Below are positions 9,106-17,975 of a DNA stretch of 64,000 nucleotides, in pieces. This DNA is from Saprospira grandis str. Lewin (GTDB lineage Bacteria; Bacteroidota; Bacteroidia; Chitinophagales; Saprospiraceae). Both the position numbers and the translations under genes were made by a program. The stretch spans positions 3,658,501 to 3,722,500 of the forward strand of contig NC_016940.1 in assembly GCF_000250635.1 (NCBI RefSeq), written 5' to 3'. The first letter of the stretch is position 1. Each line of letters opens with the position of its first letter. Below the pieces are notes generated by a model, which saw only the letters and a program-made list of their open reading frames with translations, was not told the origin of the DNA and did no database searches.

Positions 9106-9702
9106 ATGAATAAAATAATAGCTTATCCGAGAATACATGCTTTAGAAGAGAGGAAGATGGAGTATTTAGGTGAAGATGTAGCAGTCGTAAATCAAGAGCC
9201 ATATAAAAAATGGTTTATCAAAGCGCTACCTTCTCGCTTAGAGATCGTGCGTAGGCTAATATTACGCAAAGAACTGGATTACAGTTATGAATCCCTATAT
9301 GAATGCTTTTCTTTTCTAAAGGAGCATTTAGTGAAGCGGGAGACAACTGAAGAAGAAAATTTAAAGCTGAAAGAAGAGCTTCCAGTCTATTATAGAGATT
9401 CATTTGAGCCGCAGAAGTATACGATCTTGAGCCCCACTTATTCTATAGCTTATGATATTGGAATTTATTGGGGAGAAATTATGATTAGGAAGTTTAATAA
9501 GCAATGGAGTATTTATGAAGATGAAGAGGCTTATAAATATGGTTATCCCATAATTGATTTAGAGTCCAAAAGACATAATGTGGTTTTTTGTCCTATTTGG
9601 GTAATGTCAATTACAGCTACAAAGATTGCTCAAGATGATAGTGGATTAGCTGCTTTTAAGGCTTCTGTAAAGACTTGGGATGAAAGTTTTTTAAATGCTT
9701 AA
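9106..9702 (+). CDS. Hypothetical cytoplasmic protein, AT-rich
   Basis: A 198-residue protein without signal peptide or membrane segments, rich in aromatic and charged residues. An N-terminal helical half (EERKMEYLGEDVA, SRLEIVRRLILRKEL, ESLYECFSFLKEHL) is followed by a beta-richer half (YSIAYDIGIYWGEIMIRKF). Size and composition resemble SUKH- or SMI1-like immunity proteins or small accessory proteins, but I see no defining motif. Base composition is lower in GC than the neighbouring housekeeping genes, which suggests an accessory gene. It stands alone between two repeat blocks. Confidence 0.7.
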   Translation: MNKIIAYPRIHALEERKMEYLGEDVAVVNQEPYKKWFIKALPSRLEIVRRLILRKELDYSYESLYECFSFLKEHLVKRETTEEENLKLKEELPVYYRDSFEPQKYTILSPTYSIAYDIGIYWGEIMIRKFNKQWSIYEDEEAYKYGYPIIDLESKRHNVVFCPIWVMSITATKIAQDDSGLAAFKASVKTWDESFLNA

Positions 9703-10244
9703 TTTTTTTGTTGGGAGTAAGGATAACTCTGCTTGGTCTGGCCTTCGGCCACCCTTGCACATCGGTTACTCCCTTTGGTCGTCGAAGACGCCCTAAAGGG
9801 CTTGTTGTGGCCGTTTGGCCTTCGGCCATGGCGGCTTTGCCGCTATCTGTAGCCTAAAGGCCGCAGCCATTCTTGTTGGGCCTTGGTCTTTCTCGCCGCA
9901 GCGGCTTGAAAGCCCCTGCTTTGTTTGTGGGAAGGATATATTAGGTTTTCAGGTCCTGCGGCTTTTAAGCTGCAGGCCAATTGTTGCTGAGGAACCTGCT
10001 CTGCTGTACCTAAATTGGCTGCTGGTTTTAACCTGCAGCCACAGCGAGCAGGCGGCGAAGCCGCCGCAGGCCTAGGGATGGATAGCAGTGGCCGTTAGGC
10101 CAGACCAAGGCGCTGAAAGCGCCGAAGGGCCGAGCGAACAGCGAGCTGCGACACAGCCCGGCCGCCAAAGGCGGCAGGCCCCAAAAAAAATAGCTAACCC
10201 AAATCATTGGATTAGCTATTTAAGTGGGCGAAAACTGGAGTCGA
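9703..10244. repeat. Gene-free stretch: two opposed family A copies (copies 4a and 4b)
   Basis: A partial copy in plus orientation (about 9732-9843) carries a nested TACTCCC..GTCGTCGAAG module around the palindrome GCCCTAAAGGGC. A copy in minus orientation (about 10069-10188) carries the palindrome GGCGCT-GAA-AGCGCC. The interval between them has GGTTTTAACC-type hairpins and no supported gene. Confidence 0.8.
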
Positions 10245-10994
10245 CTAGCGCATACCGCCAGTCACCATAATCGTATCGCCAGTTACATAAGAAGAGAGCT
10301 CAGAGGCCAAGAAAAGGCAAACATTGGCAATTTCTTCGCCTTGACCGAGGCGTTGCAGGGCCGTATTCTTGATCATTTGCTCCTTGAGCTCATCGCTGAG
10401 TTTGTCCGTCATTTCGGTAGTGATAAAGCCAGGGGCAATAGCATTGCAGCGGATACCTCTAGAGCCCATTTCGTAGGCCAAAGACTTGGTAAATCCGATC
10501 ATCCCCGCCTTAGATGCGGCATAATTGGCTTGGCCAGGGTTGCCATTGACGCCCACAATAGACGTAATATTGATGATGCTGCCACTGCGGGCCTTGAGCA
10601 TGGGGCGGGCGGCATGTTTGCACAAATTGAAGACCGACTTGAGGTTTGTAGTCATCACATCATCCCATTGTTGCTCATTCATACGAAGGAGCAGATTGTC
10701 GCGAGTGATGCCCGCATTATTGACCAACACATCGATTTGGCCAAACTCCTTCACAATATCCTTAATTAGTTGAGCCGCCTGATCAAAATCAGCAGCATCA
10801 GATTGGTAGGCAAGGACCTTAATCCCCTCAGAAAGGGCTTCGGCCTCTTTGGCCAAGGCTTCCGCCTGCTCAGAAGAAGAGCGGTAAGTAAAGACCACAT
10901 GAGCGCCTTGTTCGGCAAATTTTTTCACAATAGCGGATCCAATTCCACGAGAACCACCAGTGACTAGAGCCACTTTTCCGGCTAGTAATTTCAT
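10245..10994 (-). CDS. fabG: 3-oxoacyl-[acyl-carrier-protein] reductase
   Basis: A 249-residue short-chain dehydrogenase. FabG uses NADPH to reduce 3-oxoacyl-ACP in each fatty-acid elongation cycle in the cytoplasm. Visible motifs are the nucleotide-binding TGGSRGIG (12-19), NNAG (92-95), and the catalytic Asn117, Ser145, Tyr158 and Lys162 (YAASK). The C-terminus ends in the classic GDTIMVTGGM. Length and motif spacing match FabG better than other short-chain dehydrogenases. It lies 50 bp downstream of murA on the same strand but has its own promoter-like element. Confidence 0.95.
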   Translation of the reverse strand: MKLLAGKVALVTGGSRGIGSAIVKKFAEQGAHVVFTYRSSSEQAEALAKEAEALSEGIKVLAYQSDAADFDQAAQLIKDIVKEFGQIDVLVNNAGITRDNLLLRMNEQQWDDVMTTNLKSVFNLCKHAARPMLKARSGSIINITSIVGVNGNPGQANYAASKAGMIGFTKSLAYEMGSRGIRCNAIAPGFITTEMTDKLSDELKEQMIKNTALQRLGQGEEIANVCLFLASELSSYVTGDTIMVTGGMR

Positions 10995-11017
10995 AGGTTT
11001 CTATTTTTAACTTAGCG

Positions 11018-11025
11018 CAAAGCTA
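11018..11025 (-). promoter_or_regulatory. Candidate -7 promoter element for fabG
   Basis: On the minus strand the sequence reads TAGCTTTG, an exact match to the Bacteroidota TAnnTTTG -7 box, 24 bp before the fabG ATG. A matching -33 box is not clear. Confidence 0.5.
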
Positions 11026-11044
11026 GTAATTTTTAAATCGACTA

Positions 11045-12364
11045 TTATTGTTCGATGCGTTGAATATTGGCCCCAAGGGCATTCAAACGCTCATCAATCC
11101 GCTCATAGCCTCGGTCAATTTGATGAATTTGATGAATTCGGCTATTTCCTTTGGCCGAAAGGGCGGCAATGAGCAAAGAAACGCCCGCCCGAATATCGGG
11201 AGAGGTCATTTCAATGCCTTTGAGCTGAGATTTTCGCTCTAGGCCAATTACGGTTGCCCGATGCGGGTCGCAAAGAATAATCTGAGCGCCCATATCAATG
11301 AGTTTATCGACAAAAAAGAGGCGGCTTTCAAACATTTTTTGATGAATGAGCACGCTACCTCTGGCTTGGGTGGCCACCACCAACAAAATACTCATCAGGT
11401 CGGGCGGAAAGCCGGGCCAGGGCGAGTCATAGACATTGAGGACCGAGCCATCAATAAAGTTTTGGATCTCGTAAATATCTTGGGCGGGCACATGAATATC
11501 ATCGCCTTGGATTTCGAGTTGGATGCCAAAGCGCTCAAAAGTGGGCAAAATATTACCCAACATATCTACCCGAGCTTGCTCAATCGTAATGGCCGATTTG
11601 GTCATGGCGGCTAGGCCAATAAAGCTCCCAATTTCAATCATATCGGGTAGGCAGCGGTGGCCCGTACCATAAAGTTGGTCCACCCCCTCTACCACTAGGC
11701 GGTTAGAGCCCAAGCCCGTAATTCTGGCCCCCATACTATTGAGCATTTTGGCCAATTGCTGCAAATAAGGCTCGCAGGCGGCATTGTAAATGGTCGTCAC
11801 GCCTTTGGCCATACTAGCGGCCATAAGGACATTGGCCGTACCCGTTACCGAAATCTCTTCCATCAGGATGAAATTGCCTTTGAGGCCCTCGGTTTCGAGC
11901 AAAAAGATATGCTCCTCCCGCACATAGCGGTAGTCTACATTCAAATATTGTAGGCCATTGAGGTGGGTATCCATACGGCGGCGACCAATTTTATCGCCTC
12001 CAGGTTTGGGCAAAACCGCCTTGCCAAAACGGGCCAAAAGGGGGCCCATAATCATCACAGAACCCCGAATACTACTGGCTTTTTGCACAAATTCTTGGGT
12101 CTGCAGATAATCCAGATCAATGTTTTCGGCTTTAAAGGTATAGCGGTTGTCGCTCACTTTTTCTACCGCTACGCCCAAGCCTTGCAAAAGCTCAATCAAA
12201 CGGACCACATCCCGAATATTCGGAACATTACTGATGCTTACTTTTTCGGCCGTCAGCAATACGGCACAAATAACTTGCAGGGCCTCATTTTTGGCGCCTT
12301 GTGGGCGAATGCTGCCCGATAGTTGGGCATTGCCCTCTACTAAAAAAGATGCTGATTTAGACAT
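11045..12364 (-). CDS. murA: UDP-N-acetylglucosamine 1-carboxyvinyltransferase, Asp-type active site
   Basis: A 439-residue enolpyruvyl transferase that carries out the first committed step of peptidoglycan synthesis, moving enolpyruvate from PEP to UDP-GlcNAc in the cytoplasm. The N-terminal substrate lysine is present (PQGAKNEA, Lys25), as are the two inside-out alpha/beta domains. The active-site loop reads LPKPGGDKIGRRRMD, so the usual catalytic Cys (Cys115 in E. coli) is Asp124. The codon is GAT at this position. In Mycobacterium tuberculosis and Chlamydia, Asp at this position keeps activity but prevents alkylation by fosfomycin, so intrinsic fosfomycin resistance is predicted here. The gene precedes fabG. 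Confidence 0.95.
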   Translation of the reverse strand: MSKSASFLVEGNAQLSGSIRPQGAKNEALQVICAVLLTAEKVSISNVPNIRDVVRLIELLQGLGVAVEKVSDNRYTFKAENIDLDYLQTQEFVQKASSIRGSVMIMGPLLARFGKAVLPKPGGDKIGRRRMDTHLNGLQYLNVDYRYVREEHIFLLETEGLKGNFILMEEISVTGTANVLMAASMAKGVTTIYNAACEPYLQQLAKMLNSMGARITGLGSNRLVVEGVDQLYGTGHRCLPDMIEIGSFIGLAAMTKSAITIEQARVDMLGNILPTFERFGIQLEIQGDDIHVPAQDIYEIQNFIDGSVLNVYDSPWPGFPPDLMSILLVVATQARGSVLIHQKMFESRLFFVDKLIDMGAQIILCDPHRATVIGLERKSQLKGIEMTSPDIRAGVSLLIAALSAKGNSRIHQIHQIDRGYERIDERLNALGANIQRIEQ

Positions 12365-12411
12365 GTATATGTTTTTTGGAGGTGGCTACCTCTTTTTATA
12401 GAGTTTTTTAA

Positions 12412-12563
12412 TTTTTTTTGGGGCTGCCCCTCCCTTCGGTCGGGTCGGGCTGTGTCGGGCTCGCAGGTCTGCTCGGCCCTTCGCTTTTTCGCTTTGCTCA
12501 AAAGCTCGGTCTGGCGCTTTGCGCCACCCTTTCCATCCCTCAGCCGTTTGGCCCTGCGGGCCA
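12412..12563 (+). repeat. Family A repeat, copy 5 (GGGGCTGCCCC head variant)
   Basis: Plus orientation. The head uses GGGGCTGCCCCTCCC and GGTCGGGTCGGGCTGTG in place of the GCGCTACG block. The variable palindrome has GCTTTT / AAAAGC arms around TCGCTTTGCTC. It separates murA from the RDD gene. Confidence 0.85.
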
Positions 12564-12574
12564 ATTGGACCAAC

Positions 12575-13099
12575 TTATTTGTTTTTCACCCAACGCAAGC
12601 CCGTTAAAAGCTCCGGAATGGCTCTGGCCTCCTTATTATTAGACATAATCACCAAATTGAGGGAAAATAGGCCCAAATAATAAAAGATGTAGAAAGGGAC
12701 GCCACTGCCCTCATTTAGAAAAATAGCCAATATCCCTAAGTTGAGCAAAAAGCCTTTAATGAGCAGCCGCAAAATAAGCTGTTTAGTACTGGCTTTTTCG
12801 CCCTGCATATTCACTAGCCGAAGGCCAAATAAACGCTTGGCCGCAGAAGCTTGCCAGCGGCCTTGTTCCAAAATAAAATGATAGCCTAAGGCAATACCAA
12901 GATGAATAATCCAGATGAAGATAAATTCTGCCTCAGATCTAGAAAACTGCCAGAACCGAAAAATACTCTTATCTAAAGTAGTCTCTTCGATGAGATAAAA
13001 GCTAGTAAATCCGGTAAGGACGGCTAAAAAGACTGCATCAAATAGGAAGGAGGCAATGCGGTGACTCGCTTCTGGGGGGCTAAGAAGGGATTGGGCCAT
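12575..13099 (-). CDS. RDD-family membrane protein
   Basis: A 174-residue protein with four predicted membrane helices. The N-terminal helix contains the RIASFLFDAVFLAVL pattern (Arg and Asp in the first helix) and the centre has AKRLFGLRLVNMQG, both hallmarks of the RDD family. RDD proteins are small inner-membrane proteins, some of them Na+/H+ antiporters; the substrate here is unknown. It starts 12 bp after the ABC-F gene on the same strand and is probably co-transcribed with it. Confidence 0.82.
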   Translation of the reverse strand: MAQSLLSPPEASHRIASFLFDAVFLAVLTGFTSFYLIEETTLDKSIFRFWQFSRSEAEFIFIWIIHLGIALGYHFILEQGRWQASAAKRLFGLRLVNMQGEKASTKQLILRLLIKGFLLNLGILAIFLNEGSGVPFYIFYYLGLFSLNLVIMSNNKEARAIPELLTGLRWVKNK

Positions 13100-13111
13100 G
13101 GGGAATTGGTT

Positions 13112-14980
13112 TTAACTAAGTTCTTCAACGAGTTCCATCCACTGCATTTCTTTTTCGTCTAGCTCTTCTTGGATGGCATTGAGTTCTTTAGATAGTTCTA
13201 CAATTTGCTCGGCGCTCAGGCTGTTATCATTAAAGCCTTCAGAAAGTTTTTGTTTTTTCTCTTCCAGCTTTTCGATTTGGCGCTCTAGCTTTTTGATTTC
13301 TTTGCGTTCCTCTTTAGAGGGGTTTCGGCTTTTTTTGACTTCTACTTTTTGCTTTTCGGCCTTTTTTTCGGCTTCTTTTTGTAGTTGTTCGGCTTTTTGG
13401 GCCTCGGCTTGGGCTAGGCGATAGTCGGTATAGTTGCCGGGAAAATCACGGACCTGACTGCCCTCGCCCAAAACAAAGACATGTTCTACAATGCGGTCCA
13501 TAAAATAGCGGTCGTGAGAAACCAAAAGCACGCAGCCAGGAAACTCCTGCAAAAACTCTTCTAGGACCTGCAAACTAACAATATCTAAATCGTTGGTGGG
13601 CTCATCCAGAATGAGGAAGTTGGGGTTATCCATGAGGATACAAAGCAAATGCAGACGGCGCAGCTCTCCACCACTCAATTTAGAAATGAAGGTTTGTTGT
13701 TTGCTGGGGTCAAATAAAAAGCGCTCCATCAGTTGGGAGGCCGATAGCTTTTTGCCACCATTCATGGGAATATAATCGGCAATATCGCGGACCACATCTA
13801 GGGCCTTTTTATCGGTTTTGATTTGCATATTGGCTTGGGTATAATAGCCAATTTTAAGGGTTTCTCCATGCACCACTTTACCTGTATCGGAGGCCAGATT
13901 TTGGGTAATAATATTGAGTAGGGTAGATTTCCCTGTACCATTTCGGCCAATAATGCCTAGGCGGTCTCGTTTTCTGAACTTATAATCTAGCTTCTCGAAG
14001 AGAACTTGTCCACGATAGCTTTTAGAGACATTATGGAGTTCTAGAATTTTGGAGCCTAGGCGGCTCATTTGGATATCCAGTTCGAGTTCGCCTTCTTCGG
14101 TTTTTTTCTTGGCCTTGGCTTCAATTTGGTAGAAATCATCTACTCTAGATTTGGCCTTAGTGCCCCGAGCTTGGGGTTGTCTGCGCATCCATTCCAGCTC
14201 TTTTTTATAGAGTTTTTTGGTTCGGGCCAAATTGGCGGCTTCATTGGCTTGGCGCAGGGCTTTTTTCTCTAAAAACTGGCTATAATTGCCGGTGTATTTA
14301 AAGAGTTCTTGCTGGTCCAGTTCTAGGATTTGGTTACAAACGGCATCTAAGAAATAGCGGTCGTGGGTAACGGTCAGCAAGGTGATTTTAGCTTGTTTGA
14401 GATAATCTTGCAGCCATTCGATCATCTCGAGATCGAGGTGGTTGGTGGGTTCATCTAGGATGAGGAAATCGGGTTCATCGATAAGGACTTTGGCTAGGGC
14501 CACCCGTTTTTTTTGTCCACCAGAAAGTTGGCCGAGGGGGCGGTCCAGATAATCCACTTTAAGGACCGAGAGGATCATTTTGACCTTTTGGTCATAATTC
14601 CAAGCATTTAGGCGATCCATATCGCTAAGTGCCTGTTGGAGGCGGTCGCCATCTTCTGGATGCTTCATGGCCTTTTCATAGTTGGCCAGGGCTTGCATAA
14701 TAGGGTTGGCCGATTGGTAGACGGCTTCAAAGACGGTAAGCAGGGGGCTCATATTGGGCTCTTGCTTAAGAAAAACGGTTTGAATATTGGGGTGTAGCCA
14801 AACTTTTCCGCCTTCTGGGCTTTCTTCGCCAGCGAGGGTACGGAGCAAAGAGGTTTTGCCCGTTCCATTTTTGGCCACCAAAGCTACTTTGTCGCCTTGG
14901 TTGATATAGAAGGTAATATCGGTAAAGAGGACGCGATCGCCATAGGCTTTATTCAGGCCCTCTACACTAAGGTAATTCAT
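13112..14980 (-). CDS. ABC-F family ATPase, Uup-like
   Basis: A 622-residue soluble protein with two ABC ATPase domains and no membrane helices, the hallmark of ABC-F translation factors. The first domain has Walker A AKNGTGKTS near 37 and signature LSGGQKKRVALAK; the second has GRNGTGKST and LSGGELRRLHLL, each followed by LILDEPTN. A linker rich in Arg/Lys joins them. The C-terminal ~80 residues are a Lys/Glu-rich coiled coil, as in Uup, which binds DNA or ribosomes. It probably acts on ribosomes to relieve stalls. Likely an operon with the RDD gene. Confidence 0.93.
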   Translation of the reverse strand: MNYLSVEGLNKAYGDRVLFTDITFYINQGDKVALVAKNGTGKTSLLRTLAGEESPEGGKVWLHPNIQTVFLKQEPNMSPLLTVFEAVYQSANPIMQALANYEKAMKHPEDGDRLQQALSDMDRLNAWNYDQKVKMILSVLKVDYLDRPLGQLSGGQKKRVALAKVLIDEPDFLILDEPTNHLDLEMIEWLQDYLKQAKITLLTVTHDRYFLDAVCNQILELDQQELFKYTGNYSQFLEKKALRQANEAANLARTKKLYKKELEWMRRQPQARGTKAKSRVDDFYQIEAKAKKKTEEGELELDIQMSRLGSKILELHNVSKSYRGQVLFEKLDYKFRKRDRLGIIGRNGTGKSTLLNIITQNLASDTGKVVHGETLKIGYYTQANMQIKTDKKALDVVRDIADYIPMNGGKKLSASQLMERFLFDPSKQQTFISKLSGGELRRLHLLCILMDNPNFLILDEPTNDLDIVSLQVLEEFLQEFPGCVLLVSHDRYFMDRIVEHVFVLGEGSQVRDFPGNYTDYRLAQAEAQKAEQLQKEAEKKAEKQKVEVKKSRNPSKEERKEIKKLERQIEKLEEKKQKLSEGFNDNSLSAEQIVELSKELNAIQEELDEKEMQWMELVEELS

Positions 14981-15316
14981 TTTTTATCGTAATTTTAGAG
15001 GGCCAATTTACGAAAATTAAGGGAACTTCCTGCTTTGCCAGGGGCCAAAACTATTTTGCGTTTAGAAGCGGGCGCAGCCCGCTGGCCTAGCGATGTGCAG
15101 GGGTGGCCGAAGGCCAGACCGAGCCAGCTTGCTGGCGCAGGGCCGAGCGAATAGCGAGCTGCGGAACGTAGCGCCGAAGAGCGAAGCGAGGCGGAGGCCC
15201 AAAAACAGCAGCGAGCTGCGACAACAAGAACTTTAGTTCGCAGTTCGACGACCAAAGGGAGTAAACGTAGCGCCGAGGAGCGAAGCGAGGCGGAGGCCCC
15301 AAAAAACAAAAATAAG
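14981..15316 (-). repeat. Gene-free stretch: family A copy 6 with nested module
   Basis: The copy occupies about 15068-15306 in minus orientation, with its head 10 bp from the M15 peptidase start. The variable palindrome is GCCAGC-TT-GCTGGC. A nested module carries GAACTTTAGTTC between CGACAACAA and GTTCGACGACC. The head block occurs twice (near 15199 and 15296), the duplication expected if one module inserted into another. Confidence 0.85.
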
Positions 15317-16090
15317 ATGATAAAAACAGTAAGTACCCTTTTTTTACTGGCTATGTCTAGCTGGCTTTGGGGGCAAAAACAAGCGGCCTTAAAGGCCTTA
15401 GAAGCGGCTTATCCCGATGCTTTCTTGGAAGTAAATGAGCGGGAGATTATTTGGAAAGACGGCAGCCGCATGCCCTTTGACGATGGGCGAAAAAAAACAT
15501 TTTTGCAGCTATTGACGGAGCCAGATTTGGAGGATCAAATTGCGGCCATGCCTTATCCTCGAGGTTGGAGCAAGGCGCCTTTGCGTGGGGAAGATCCTGG
15601 TCGGGTGCGTTATGAACCCTTTTTTAAGAAGATGTATGGGGCTTCGGCGGCGGAGGTGCGCAAAAACTTAAAAACCGTAATTTGGTTGCCTAAAACCTTG
15701 GGGGTCAAGTTACAAATGACGGAGGTGAATGGGGTAGCTGATAAGTTGCAGGCCTTGTCTAATCGTTTGGATACGATGCCTCATTTGCATAAATACTTGC
15801 AAAATCCGGGCGGGACCTTTAATTGGCGAAAAATTGCGGGGACTGATAGGCAGAGCATGCATAGTTTTGGTATGACCATCGATATCAATGTGGCCTATTC
15901 GAACTATTGGCGTTGGGCCGTCAAAGGCAATGATCCGGAGGGAAAGCGGATCATTGCCTATAAAAACCGGATTCCGATGGAGCTCGTCCTTTTATTTGAG
16001 GAATACGGTTTTATTTGGGGCGGTAAATGGTATCATTATGACACCATGCACTTTGAATATCGGCCCGAATTATTGCAAAAAATGCCTTAG
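15317..16090 (+). CDS. M15-family D-alanyl-D-alanine carboxypeptidase-like protein
   Basis: A 257-residue exported protein (signal peptide about 1-20, ending WLWGQ). The C-terminal domain has the M15 zinc site: His182 and Asp189 in SMHSFGMTIDIN, and His245 in YHYDTMHFEYRP. It also has the WGGKWYHYD block typical of VanY/M15 peptidases. Such enzymes trim D-Ala from, or cleave within, peptidoglycan stem peptides in the periplasm. The N-terminal ~110 residues have no clear motif. It converges with the AMP nucleosidase gene, and the two coding ends overlap by about 4 bp. Confidence 0.88.
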   Translation: MIKTVSTLFLLAMSSWLWGQKQAALKALEAAYPDAFLEVNEREIIWKDGSRMPFDDGRKKTFLQLLTEPDLEDQIAAMPYPRGWSKAPLRGEDPGRVRYEPFFKKMYGASAAEVRKNLKTVIWLPKTLGVKLQMTEVNGVADKLQALSNRLDTMPHLHKYLQNPGGTFNWRKIAGTDRQSMHSFGMTIDINVAYSNYWRWAVKGNDPEGKRIIAYKNRIPMELVLLFEEYGFIWGGKWYHYDTMHFEYRPELLQKMP

Positions 16091-16860
16091 AATTTGAGGT
16101 GGCGAACGGTCAAGCCATCGTTCATGATTTGCTTGAGCGAGCCAATGCCCATATCGAGATGTTCCTCAACATAATTGGCGGTCACCTTATGGTCGCTGCT
16201 ATCGGTTTTTACGCCTTCTGGGGTCATGGGCATATCGGAAACGAGCAAGAGGGCGCCGGCAGAAATCTTATTTTTGAAAGCCGTAATAAATAGGGTAGCG
16301 GTTTCCATATCGATAGCGAGGCAGCGCATTTTGCGGAGATACTCCTTAAAATCCTCATCATACTCCCAAACGCGGCGGTTGGTGGTATATACCGTACCGG
16401 TCCAATAATCTAGATTGTGGTCGCGGATAGTGGTCGAGATCGCTTTTTGGAGGGCAAAAGAGGGGAGGGCGGGAATTTCTGGTGGAAAATAGTCATTAGA
16501 GGTACCTTCTCCACGGATAGCGGCGATAGGCAGGATCCAGTCGCCCACCTTATTTTTACGGTTGCGCAAGCCTCCACATTTGCCCAAGAAAAGGCAGGCT
16601 TTGGGTTTGATGGCCGAAAGCAGGTCCATGATTGTGGCTGCGTTGGGGCTTCCCATTCCAAAATTGATGATCGTAATACCGTCGGCGGTGGCGGTTTGCA
16701 TGGCCTTGCCTTTTCCTTTGACCTCTACGCCATAGCGGTCGGCAAAAAGCTGTACATAATTGCTAAAATTGGTGAGCAAAATATACTTGCCAAATTCTTC
16801 TAGTGGGGTATTGGTATAGCGTGGGAGCCAGTTTTCTACAATTGCTTTTTTAGTTTTCAT
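16087..16860 (-). CDS. amn: AMP nucleosidase
   Basis: A 257-residue member of the nucleoside phosphorylase fold. It hydrolyses AMP to adenine and ribose 5-phosphate, regulating the adenylate pool. The short Bacteroidota form lacks the N-terminal regulatory domain of the ~480-residue enterobacterial Amn. Visible features are GMGSPNAATIMDLL, LFLGKCGGLRNRKNKVGDWILPIAAIRGEGTS split over the phosphate site, and the nucleoside-binding CLAIDMETATLF. It ends in a 4-bp convergent overlap with the M15 gene. Confidence 0.92.
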   Translation of the reverse strand: MKTKKAIVENWLPRYTNTPLEEFGKYILLTNFSNYVQLFADRYGVEVKGKGKAMQTATADGITIINFGMGSPNAATIMDLLSAIKPKACLFLGKCGGLRNRKNKVGDWILPIAAIRGEGTSNDYFPPEIPALPSFALQKAISTTIRDHNLDYWTGTVYTTNRRVWEYDEDFKEYLRKMRCLAIDMETATLFITAFKNKISAGALLLVSDMPMTPEGVKTDSSDHKVTANYVEEHLDMGIGSLKQIMNDGLTVRHLKF

Positions 16861-16940
16861 TAGCTATGTTTTTTGGTTAAAAAATATAGGGCATTTTTTC
16901 AAACTAATAAAAAAGCTCGGTTTGCAAAAGACTTTTTGAG

Positions 16941-16985
16941 AAAAAAAAAGGCCGTCTTTAATTTTTTCTAAATTAGAGACGGCTT
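16941..16985 (-). terminator. Rho-independent terminator after the HAD gene
   Basis: Minus strand: GCCGTCTCTAATT pairs with AATTAAAGACGGC, loop TAGAAAA, then nine Ts. It lies 10 bp past the stop codon at 16995. Confidence 0.88.
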
Positions 16986-16994
16986 CTAAGGTAA

Positions 16995-17786
16995 TTACTT
17001 CAGTTTGATGAGTTGGTTAGCAATTTTGTCTAGATTAGCCTCATTCAATTCGGGAGCTGGAGCGAGGGGGAAGAGTTGTGCTCCTGCTCTGCTAATAAAG
17101 GCTGTACGCCAGTTGGCCCAAATTGCCCCGGCGATATCCCAACCATGAGCGGCAATCAGCATACAATCTTGGGGTTGGACGCCCATTTTCCTAGCGGCCC
17201 AATCATAAGCATCTGCATGAGGCTTATACTTTCCAATATCTTCTACACTTAGGCGTTCGTCAAAGTAGTCGAGCAATTGAGCATTGGTAAATTGGGTTTT
17301 CACACCAGCATTAGAGGAGTTGGTAAAGGAGACCAGCTTAAATCCGGCTTTTTTGAGTTTAGTTAGTGCCGATTTAACCTCTGGATGAGGGGGTAAAGAG
17401 CGGAGTGGGCCAACAATGGCTTGTTTTGCCTCTTCGGCACTTATGGTTATTCCTTGATTAGCCGCCACCATTTGTAGGGCAGCAGCGCCAATAATGCCAA
17501 AATCCTGATATTGGCGAGCCGAGGTCATCACCAAAGAATACTGTAACATAGTGGTAAACCAAAGAGGAAGCAGGTCTTCACGGTTATTTAGCGCTTTAGC
17601 TACATTTTTGCGCATGGCGGTAAGGTCAAGAAGTGTTTCATTGACATCAAAGAATAAAACTTTAGGACGATTTTCGTTTTTTTCTGTTTGCATATTTTCT
17701 TCTTTTTGTTGAAACTGATTGAGCGAAAGGCCGCCTAGGGCAAGTAAGGTGGAGGACTGCTTGATAAAATTTCTCCTGCTATTCAT
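16995..17786 (-). CDS. Haloacid-dehalogenase type II family protein with Tat signal
   Basis: A 263-residue HAD hydrolase. The core begins with VLFFDVNETLLD; Asp47 is the nucleophile, and FDVNET is the pattern of type II (S)-2-haloacid dehalogenases. Motif II is FTNSS, the Lys is in KYKPHADAY, and the HGWDIAGA block resembles HAWDIAGA of that family. The N-terminus (NSRRNFIKQSSTLLALGGLSL) is a twin-arginine signal, so the enzyme is likely exported folded to the periplasm, which is unusual for this family. The substrate is uncertain; a true dehalogenase role is not proven. Confidence 0.88.
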   Translation of the reverse strand: MNSRRNFIKQSSTLLALGGLSLNQFQQKEENMQTEKNENRPKVLFFDVNETLLDLTAMRKNVAKALNNREDLLPLWFTTMLQYSLVMTSARQYQDFGIIGAAALQMVAANQGITISAEEAKQAIVGPLRSLPPHPEVKSALTKLKKAGFKLVSFTNSSNAGVKTQFTNAQLLDYFDERLSVEDIGKYKPHADAYDWAARKMGVQPQDCMLIAAHGWDIAGAIWANWRTAFISRAGAQLFPLAPAPELNEANLDKIANQLIKLK

Positions 17787-17975
17787 TTATACCTATATTT
17801 ATATTTGTGAATATATCAATTTTAGACTAAAAATTAACCTTGCCGAAATTTTTCAAGGGGTTTACTTTTTTTTTAACGAGTCTAGATAAATTTTAACAAT
17901 TTAGTTTAAATAACCGTTTAGTTAATCTATTTTACAGGGGACAAACCTTATGTTTTACGTTTAGAGACTTAATTT

